The position numbers and the translations under genes were made by a program. Positions 1-5,137 of a DNA stretch of 7,343 nucleotides are shown here, piece by piece. The DNA is from Desulfuromonadaceae bacterium. Lineage in GTDB: Bacteria > Desulfobacterota > Desulfuromonadia > Desulfuromonadales > Geopsychrobacteraceae. Every line of letters starts with the position of its first letter. The stretch's first letter is position 1. Where the stretch lies: positions 1 through 7,343 of the forward strand of contig DAOWKG010000334.1 of the NCBI GenBank assembly GCA_030639985.1, in the 5' to 3' direction. The notes under the pieces were generated by a model. It saw only the letters and a program-made list of their open reading frames with translations, was not told the origin of the DNA and made no database searches.

Positions 1-884
1 ATACCGGCGGCAATGACGGCAGCAACAGCACCCCCTATATCCACAACACCCTGAATCTTTTCGATGGTGGTGCAGAGTATGGCTTTTCAGGGATTGAGGT
101 CGACACCCTCGCAGGCGGCACCTTTAAGTATGTCATCAGCAATGATAACAAAGGACACAACGTCGTCGGCATTGCAACCCCGGACAGCACCCTGTTCACC
201 CCCCCCGGTTATGACGGTGGGCTGCCGGCCGCCGATGGCAGCACCCCGGGCTCCGGCGGGAGTTGGAACAACGAGCAGATCACCTGCGCCGGAACCTACG
301 GTTGTCACGGCTCCCACGATAAGGACAGTAACGTTGATGCCATTCGCGGGGCTCACCACCTGGGCGCAAACGGGGCCGTCACCCCCGGCAGCGACCACAG
401 CCCGGCAGCCGGTTACCGCATGCTGGTTGGCATCGACGGATTTGAAGACAGTGACTGGGAGTATCGCCCCACATCCTCGGCCCATAATCAGTATAAAGGG
501 ATCGACAGTCCCGGGCAGACAACCGACACATCGACTATCAGTTATCTGTGCGCCGAATGTCATGGTACTTTTCATCAAAGCAGCGGCATCGCTTCCCCTT
601 GGTTGCGCCATCCAACCGATTATGCCCTCAGCAACACCGCTGCGAATTCGGAATACCGGGAATATGGCGGTATCGGCCACGACTACCTGCCGGCGACGCC
701 ACTGGCCGCTGCCGAAATCAGCAGCGTTGTCACCACGATCAACTTTACCAGCAGCGACAGTGTCGTTAACTGCCTCTCCTGCCACCGCGCCCACGGTTCG
801 CCCTACTATAAAGCGATGCGCTGGGGCTATGCTGAAAGCAGTGGCGGCGGTCTCTGCAGTAACTGTCATACCTCGAAAAATTAG
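1..884 (+). CDS. OmcS-like multiheme c-type cytochrome, 5'-truncated by the window edge
   Basis: The frame is open from base 3 to the TAG at 882-884, so the start, signal peptide and first haem sites lie outside the window; the ATG at 420 is internal. Visible haem-attachment motifs are a CX5CH (CAGTYGCH, 285-308) and three CxxCH: CAECH (549-563), CLSCH (771-785) and CSNCH (855-869, four residues before the stop). Candidate distal ligands are the His of GHNVV, CHGSH, CHGTFH, WLRHP and CHRAH. It is clearly paralogous to the 2607 gene: both have IRGAHH, TISYLCAECHG, PWLRHP, CLSCHRAHGS and a CHT(S/T)K(N/D) terminus. Expected role is extracellular or outer-surface electron transfer, possibly as a filament subunit (inference). 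The lipoprotein gene starts 14 bases downstream, which suggests one operon. The 260-aa minus-strand ORF over this region is only an antisense shadow. Confidence 0.9.
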   Translation, partial: TGGNDGSNSTPYIHNTLNLFDGGAEYGFSGIEVDTLAGGTFKYVISNDNKGHNVVGIATPDSTLFTPPGYDGGLPAADGSTPGSGGSWNNEQITCAGTYGCHGSHDKDSNVDAIRGAHHLGANGAVTPGSDHSPAAGYRMLVGIDGFEDSDWEYRPTSSAHNQYKGIDSPGQTTDTSTISYLCAECHGTFHQSSGIASPWLRHPTDYALSNTAANSEYREYGGIGHDYLPATPLAAAEISSVVTTINFTSSDSVVNCLSCHRAHGSPYYKAMRWGYAESSGGGLCSNCHTSKN

Positions 885-887
885 CCC

Positions 888-892
888 GGAGG
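888..892 (+). promoter_or_regulatory. Ribosome binding site deciding the GTG start at 899
   Basis: A GGAGG stands 6 bases before the GTG at 899. It supports a GTG start that yields an intact lipoprotein signal peptide, and it lies just after the stop of the preceding cytochrome, so translation is probably coupled. Confidence 0.75.
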
Positions 893-898
893 CTTGTC

Positions 899-2296
899 GT
901 GAACAAGTTTTACCATCACTTTTCCCTTCTTATTCTACTCCTCGGTATCACGTTCATAAACGGTTGTTCCCCCGGCTCACCCCTGCGGCAGGAGCATATC
1001 GATCTTACCGCAGCAGGTTTTCTGTCGCTTTTTTTGAACCACTCAGCCACCGAGACACAACTGCACATCAACCTCAGCGAGATTGAAATCCTGGCGGCAG
1101 ACGTATGGTATCCTTTGACAGCGGACCCAAATCACCAGACCAAACCTGACGCAGCGCAACAACTGCTTGCCGCTTCCCCGCTGGCGACCGGTCTCTATAC
1201 CCGCATCCGCTTTCAACTCACAGTCACCAGTCCGGCGGGGGAACTGTTACGGCAGGAGCAGACAGAGCTGCCGTTAGCGCAACCCCTGGAGCTAAAACGG
1301 GGCGACAGTAGCTGTTTGTTCATCAACAGCCGGTTATCGATACAACACCTGAACCAGCCGCTACCGCAGCAATTACAGGTATGGTTGCAGCAGCGCCCCC
1401 TGGCAGATGAGCTGCTATATATCCTCTGCCCTGACATTCAGACTCTGTATGTGGCGCGGATCGATCCCTGCCGCATTGTCGCCGCCTATGGCATCGGTGA
1501 AGATATTGCCGACATAGTGCTCGACAACGAGCGGAAGTTACTCTATCTGCTCGATCGCCGTTATCGCCAGATCCGTAAATTTGATGCCATCAACCAGACC
1601 CTGACCGATCGTATCCCGCTGCCGCTGACTGATCAGCCCGGCGACCTCGGCATAAGCGCTGACGGCAAGACCCTCTATGTCAGCGATCCGGAGAACCATA
1701 AATTGCTGCAAATCGATGCTGCAAACGGTTTCCTCAAACAGCAACGGACAACCAACTATCAACCGGGCAAAGCCTATCCGTTCGATTACCAGCAGCAGCC
1801 CTGGCTAGCACTACTCTACCCCAGAGACCAGCAGCTGGAGGTCATGCCGGCGCAAACCCTGGTTCCGTTGTACAGCATCAATGTCGGCCTGCAACCCTAT
1901 GACATCGCCTATGCCGATCAGGCCCTCTTTGTCAGCGATAAATTTTCACGGCAGATTCTCAAAATCGACCCGGCGAGCGGGCGTACCCTGGGGCATATCG
2001 CCACCGCATTTATTCCGGGGACACTCACCGCCGATCCAGTCAACCGTAACCTCATCATCGGTCTATGCCGGGAGCAGGCCATCGCTTTTCTACCGTACGG
2101 TCAGCAGCTCGTTGCCCGCCGTGCAGCGTTGGGCGGTTGCCCGGAAGACCTGGTGCTGACACGCCACCGCCGACTGTTGTTCAGTGCCCTGCCAGACAAA
2201 CAGCAGGTCAGTGTCATGGATATCCCCTCGGAAAAAGAGCTCGGGGTTATCACCATTGCCTCCCGTCCAACAAACATCGTTTTTCAGGAACCCTGA
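899..2296 (+). CDS. Lipoprotein with DUF4382-like domain and C-terminal YVTN/NHL-type beta-propeller
   Basis: 465 aa from a GTG start. Residues 1-22 form a lipoprotein signal peptide: Lys3, a hydrophobic run LLILLLGI, then the lipobox INGC with the lipidated Cys at 23. Ser at +2 would be consistent with outer-membrane sorting. Residues about 34-165 resemble DUF4382 (INLSEIEIL, LLAASPLATGLYTRIRFQL). From about 178 to the end there are repeats of beta-propeller type, for example DLGISADGKTLYVSDPENHK and ALFVSDKFSRQILKIDPASG, each pairing a 'display on the fold' strand with a residue-rich loop; I count about five or six blades. There is no CxxCH, so it does not carry haem c itself. It sits directly behind one cytochrome and ahead of two others, so a role in cytochrome secretion, folding, anchoring or docking is plausible but inferred. 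From memory, an NHL-repeat gene also neighbours omcS in Geobacter sulfurreducens. Confidence 0.85.
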   Translation: MNKFYHHFSLLILLLGITFINGCSPGSPLRQEHIDLTAAGFLSLFLNHSATETQLHINLSEIEILAADVWYPLTADPNHQTKPDAAQQLLAASPLATGLYTRIRFQLTVTSPAGELLRQEQTELPLAQPLELKRGDSSCLFINSRLSIQHLNQPLPQQLQVWLQQRPLADELLYILCPDIQTLYVARIDPCRIVAAYGIGEDIADIVLDNERKLLYLLDRRYRQIRKFDAINQTLTDRIPLPLTDQPGDLGISADGKTLYVSDPENHKLLQIDAANGFLKQQRTTNYQPGKAYPFDYQQQPWLALLYPRDQQLEVMPAQTLVPLYSINVGLQPYDIAYADQALFVSDKFSRQILKIDPASGRTLGHIATAFIPGTLTADPVNRNLIIGLCREQAIAFLPYGQQLVARRAALGGCPEDLVLTRHRRLLFSALPDKQQVSVMDIPSEKELGVITIASRPTNIVFQEP

Positions 2297-2303
2297 GGGA
2301 GAA

Positions 2304-2330
2304 TGTTGTTGACTTGTTAAATCAACAACA
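2304..2330 (+). terminator. Weak stem-loop after the lipoprotein gene, possible terminator
   Basis: Perfect 9-bp inverted repeat (TGTTGTTGA / TCAACAACA) with a 9-base loop, 7 bases after the stop codon. The stem is AT-rich and no T-run follows, so it is a poor intrinsic terminator; it may only mark the mRNA 3' end or be fortuitous. Confidence 0.3.
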
Positions 2331-2387
2331 GTGCACCCCGTAGGGGAAAACTTGCCAGCAAAGCCGCCTGCCAATGGTCTATTGTTA

Positions 2388-2413
2388 CCAAACTGTGCAA
2401 TTGCACAGTTTGG
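2388..2413. promoter_or_regulatory. Perfect 26-bp palindrome, candidate activator (UAS) site
   Basis: The half-site CCAAACTGTGCAA is followed at once by its exact reverse complement, with no spacer. The centre lies about 160 bases upstream of the predicted sigma-54 transcription start, a usual distance for the enhancer of a bacterial enhancer-binding protein. A perfect dyad with no T-run suits a dimeric DNA-binding protein better than a terminator. The natural candidate is the Fis-type regulator encoded at 5138-6625. The TGTGC-N4-GCACA core also has the 5-4-5 spacing of FNR-family sites, so a CRP/FNR-type protein is an alternative. Confidence 0.55.
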
Positions 2414-2532
2414 CTAGGGCATATCACCACGACCGACCTTTCCACTCAGCAAAACCCCAGTCAAAACATCATTAAACCCATCAAGTATAATTTAACTAGC
2501 TGATATCATAAGGATAAATTAAAAACAGACGG

Positions 2533-2549
2533 GCGGCATGTTTTTTGCA
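2533..2549 (+). promoter_or_regulatory. Sigma-54 (-24/-12) promoter for the cytochrome pair
   Basis: The sequence GCGGCATGTTTTTTGCA has GG at 2535-2536 and GC at 2547-2548, exactly 10 bases apart, in the context GGCATG-N4-TTGCA that closely follows the TGGCACG-N4-TTGC consensus. The predicted transcription start is about 2560, giving a leader of some 47 bases before the ATG at 2607. It lies on the coding strand directly before the cytochrome gene, with a sigma-54 activator gene in the same window. Confidence 0.75.
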
Positions 2550-2596
2550 AGTATCACGAAAGATAAGTAAACAATAACTGCCACAACCAATTAAAT

Positions 2597-2601
2597 GGAG
2601 G
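2597..2601 (+). promoter_or_regulatory. Strong ribosome binding site of the 2607 gene
   Basis: GGAGG 5 bases before the ATG at 2607; it fixes the start and suggests strong translation, as expected for an abundant structural cytochrome. Confidence 0.8.
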
Positions 2602-2606
2602 TTTAA

Positions 2607-3794
2607 ATGAAAACAAAAGTAGGACTGATGATCCTTATGCTACTGCTGCTTTGCGGTGCCAATGGCTGGGCCAAGGTCGCTGGTCAGTGTTCAGACTGCC
2701 ACACCATGCACAACAGTCAGGGTGGAGCTTCGGTAACTGGTGATGGTCTCCATGGTTCACTGACCACGGGAGACTGTGTCGGTTGTCATACCGGTACCAA
2801 TGTAGTAGGTGGCAATATTCCGTATGTCATGACTCCAACCTTGTCAGAATACGGGCCGGATTATGTTACCATTACTGGCGTTCTGACCAACAACGTTGCC
2901 ACCAACTCCTTAGCTGGTGGAACATTCAACATGGTTGAATCGGTAGCTGGTGCAGATCAATTCGGACACAATGTTGTCGGGATTTCAGATCCAGATGGTA
3001 TGGGCCAGACTCCACCCGGCTGGGTTGCCATTACTTTCCCCGCAGCTGGCGGCAATGCCGTTGCAGACAATTGGACGACTCAGCAGTTGACCTGTGCCGG
3101 AACCAACGGCTGTCACGGTGACCACACGAATGCCGACGATTTTGGCGATATCCGTGGCGCTCACCACGGTGACGACAGCAACATCAATGGCAATACGGTA
3201 GCGAGCAGTTTCCGTTTTTTGAAGGGTATTATGGGAACCGAAGCTGCTGACTGGGAACTGGCGGTCAGCGCAGCCAATCATAACGGCTATCGTGGTGCCG
3301 ATCGGATTGCAGCAAATTCAACAACAACCGGCTCCTTGGATGCAACCACAATCAGCTATCTATGTGCCGAGTGTCACGGTTTGTTCCACTCAGGAACCGG
3401 CGAGATCATCACTGGTGATGACCCCACCACCGCTAGCAACAACCCATGGCTGCGCCACCCAAGCGATTTCGCCTTGGGCAATGCAGGACCCGTCGAATAC
3501 GCTGATTATGCAAATGCCGATGGCGCACTTTACACAGCTGGTCCTTTGGCCTACAACTATATCGCACCACTGGCCTCAGTAACCGGTGCTGCTGTCAGCG
3601 ACCCACTTGCTGCTGGTGCGGGTGTTAATGATATCGTGATGTGTCTCTCCTGTCACCGCGCTCACGGTTCAGCACATGACGACTTGCTGCGCTGGGACTA
3701 CAACGACATCGCAACAGGTGGGGAAATGGTGGCAGGAACATCAACTGCCTTTGACAACAAAGGCTGCTTCGCCTGCCATACCACTAAAGACTAG
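2607..3794 (+). CDS. OmcS-like hexahaem c-type cytochrome with one CX5CH site (candidate nanowire subunit)
   Basis: 395 aa. Residues 1-22 are a Sec signal peptide (MKTK, a Leu/Met-rich core, likely cleavage after GWA). Haem motifs: C28SDCH32, C57VGCH61, C163AGTNGCH170 (CX5CH), C253AECH257, C346LSCH350 and C387FACH391. Candidate distal His ligands are H35 (CHTMH), H121 (GHNVV), H173 (CHGDH), H261 (CHGLFH), H284 (WLRHP) and H353 (CHRAH), giving six proximal plus six distal, enough for six bis-His haems. Motif order and local spacing match OmcS as I recall it, including the CHTMHN His that in OmcS ligates a haem of the neighbouring protomer. Expected location is the cell surface or an extracellular filament, carrying electrons to metals, electrodes or partner cells (inference). 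It is expressed from a sigma-54 promoter and heads a two-gene unit with the 3871 paralog. The CX5CH replacing the third CxxCH is unusual and is shared by all three paralogs. It is not OmcS itself, so no symbol is given. Confidence 0.9.
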   Translation: MKTKVGLMILMLLLLCGANGWAKVAGQCSDCHTMHNSQGGASVTGDGLHGSLTTGDCVGCHTGTNVVGGNIPYVMTPTLSEYGPDYVTITGVLTNNVATNSLAGGTFNMVESVAGADQFGHNVVGISDPDGMGQTPPGWVAITFPAAGGNAVADNWTTQQLTCAGTNGCHGDHTNADDFGDIRGAHHGDDSNINGNTVASSFRFLKGIMGTEAADWELAVSAANHNGYRGADRIAANSTTTGSLDATTISYLCAECHGLFHSGTGEIITGDDPTTASNNPWLRHPSDFALGNAGPVEYADYANADGALYTAGPLAYNYIAPLASVTGAAVSDPLAAGAGVNDIVMCLSCHRAHGSAHDDLLRWDYNDIATGGEMVAGTSTAFDNKGCFACHTTKD

Positions 3795-3805
3795 TTTTCC
3801 ACTCT

Positions 3806-3851
3806 AGTAGCTATAAATGCCGACAGACCATCGTCGGCATTTATAGCTACT
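3806..3851 (+). repeat. Long perfect hairpin between the two cytochrome genes
   Basis: Perfect 19-bp inverted repeat: left arm 3806-3824, right arm 3833-3851, loop AGACCATC. The arms start AGTAGCTATAAATGCCGAC, with a GC-rich inner part. It fills most of the 76-base spacer and ends 19 bases before the next ATG. No T-run follows (the next bases are GCCAACAACG), so a classic intrinsic terminator is unlikely. More likely roles are a 3' stabiliser or processing site that keeps the upstream cistron more abundant than the downstream one, or partial termination. It could also be a genomic palindromic repeat. Confidence 0.7.
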
Positions 3852-3870
3852 GCCAACAACGCAGGCAAAC

Positions 3871-5022
3871 ATGCTCAAAACCCTGAACATACTTTTAACC
3901 AGAGGGGTTTTTATCCTCTTGGTTCTTCTCCCCTCCGCCCTTCCGGCGCAAATGGGGGGAGTCTGCTCAGATTGCCATACCATGCACAACTCACAAAACG
4001 GCTCCGCCATGACCTACAATGGGTCGACGGAGCCGCATCCATATCTGCTCAGATCAGGTAATTGTATCGGTTGCCATGCGCAAGCAGTCAGCACCAATAT
4101 GGTGAACGGTGTACCACAGGTGATGCACACCGACCCCACCGATCTCGCTGCAGGAAATTTTGCCTACATCAGCGGCGCTAAAGGCAGTGGCGCCTCGCAA
4201 ACCAAAGGGCATAATGTCGTTGACCTGTTGCCCCAGGATACGATCCATAATTTTCCCCCCGGCGGTCCGATGAAAAATGCTGGTGAGGGAATCCGTCACC
4301 CCGATACAATGCCGTCACAATTTACCTGCGCCGGACTCTATGGCTGTCATGGCAGCGCTCACATTACCGACCCGATGGACAGTATTCGTGGATCACATCA
4401 CAAAAATAGCGGCAATAAACCCGCGGGAGAAACCGTAGGGGACAGTTATCGATTTTTACTCGGCGTCACCGGACTTGAAGCCGATGACCTGCAAAACCGC
4501 GACAGTACCCATCATAACGAATACATCAGGGATGACAGTCAACTAGCAGGGTTTCCGACTCTAGTAGGCCCTGGCACCTGCTATTGGTGTCATGGCCCGG
4601 ATAACCCGTGGATGGGCAATTCGGGAGACGTACTGGAACCCGGTTCGGGCATGTCGGACCTGTGCATGCGCTGCCATCCAGGTATGAGCTCCTATGATCA
4701 AAATACCCCTGGCTGGCACCGCCACCCCAATAATGTCCCTCTCCCCGGCGATTCGAGCGAATATGCGGCCTATACGGTTTACAATGTCGACGCCCCGATC
4801 TCCCGACGCACCCTTCCCGACGTTGCAAGCTCGGTTGTCGAGCCGGGAGACATACTGCAACCCGGAACCAGAGGTGCAGCTAACGTTTTTTGCCTCTCTT
4901 GCCACAAGGCTCACGGCACCGATTACCCCGATATGCTCCGTTGGGACTATACCGGTATTATCGCCGACGGGGGGACTAGCAACGAAGGCTGCTTCATCTG
5001 CCATACGACTAAAGATGATTAG
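3871..5022 (+). CDS. OmcS-like heptahaem c-type cytochrome paralog (six CxxCH plus CX5CH)
   Basis: 383 aa. Residues 1-26 are a Sec signal peptide ending ALPA, with Q27 as the probable mature N-terminus. Haem motifs: C32SDCH36, C65IGCH69, C153AGLYGCH160 (CX5CH), C237YWCH241, C265MRCH269, C341LSCH345 and C374FICH378, the last ending the protein as in the paralogs. H39 (CHTMHNSQ), H114 (GHNVV), H164, H285 (WHRHP) and H348 (CHKAH) are likely distal ligands. CMRCH occupies the place of CAECH in the 2607 protein because each is followed by the RHP motif, so CYWCH is the extra site. The ribosome binding site is weak (AGG at 3863-3865), and the gene follows the 2607 gene across the hairpin; it is probably transcribed with it at a lower level. 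The relation may be like that of omcT to omcS: a minor filament subunit, a cap or an adaptor (inference). Confidence 0.9.
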   Translation: MLKTLNILLTRGVFILLVLLPSALPAQMGGVCSDCHTMHNSQNGSAMTYNGSTEPHPYLLRSGNCIGCHAQAVSTNMVNGVPQVMHTDPTDLAAGNFAYISGAKGSGASQTKGHNVVDLLPQDTIHNFPPGGPMKNAGEGIRHPDTMPSQFTCAGLYGCHGSAHITDPMDSIRGSHHKNSGNKPAGETVGDSYRFLLGVTGLEADDLQNRDSTHHNEYIRDDSQLAGFPTLVGPGTCYWCHGPDNPWMGNSGDVLEPGSGMSDLCMRCHPGMSSYDQNTPGWHRHPNNVPLPGDSSEYAAYTVYNVDAPISRRTLPDVASSVVEPGDILQPGTRGAANVFCLSCHKAHGTDYPDMLRWDYTGIIADGGTSNEGCFICHTTKDD

Positions 5023-5137
5023 TAATCTATTCGGAATACCAATTAGAGCTCTATGGCCTGATTGAATTATTGCTAGCGGTTTCCAAAGCATGCAGCCAAC
5101 ACATGTTAAGAACCATGGTGGAAAAAAGCTGGGGGTT
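5023..5137. other. Convergent intergenic gap
   Basis: 115 bases between the stops of the cytochrome and the regulator. The only structure is on the minus strand after the regulator stop: AGCT-AAAACCCCC-AGCT followed by six T (about 5122-5140), a 4-bp stem that would be a very weak terminator. No good plus-strand terminator is seen, so read-through into the regulator antisense strand is possible. Confidence 0.3.

Larger units (their letters stand above)
2297..2606. other. 310-base intergenic control region
   Basis: No coding sequence is seen here. In order it holds: a 9-bp inverted repeat (2304-2330) just after the lipoprotein stop, a short CCCC-GTA-GGGG hairpin at about 2336-2346, a perfect 26-bp palindrome (2388-2413), an AT-rich stretch with a TAATTTA/TAAATTA inverted repeat (about 2489-2520), a GG-N10-GC sigma-54 promoter (2533-2549), and a strong ribosome binding site (2597-2601). 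Order and spacing fit an activator-dependent promoter for the gene at 2607. Confidence 0.7.

Noticed and set aside
87..869. 260-aa minus-strand ORF opposite the first cytochrome
   Set aside because: Antisense shadow: the plus-strand frame 3 has haem motifs and clear paralogy, while this translation has low-complexity Ala/Gly/Val runs and no ribosome binding site context.
420..884. First cytochrome starting at the ATG at 420
   Set aside because: The frame upstream of 420 holds the conserved GHNVV, CX5CH and IRGAHH segments shared with the paralogs, so the gene is longer and truncated by the window.
64..1086. 340-aa plus-strand ORF overlapping the first cytochrome and the lipoprotein
   Set aside because: Out-of-frame shadow rich in Pro, Ala, Ser and Thr; it conflicts with two well-supported genes.
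2388..2413. The 26-bp palindrome as an intrinsic terminator
   Set aside because: No T-run on either strand, moderate GC, no natural loop, and it lies 92 bases past the stop.
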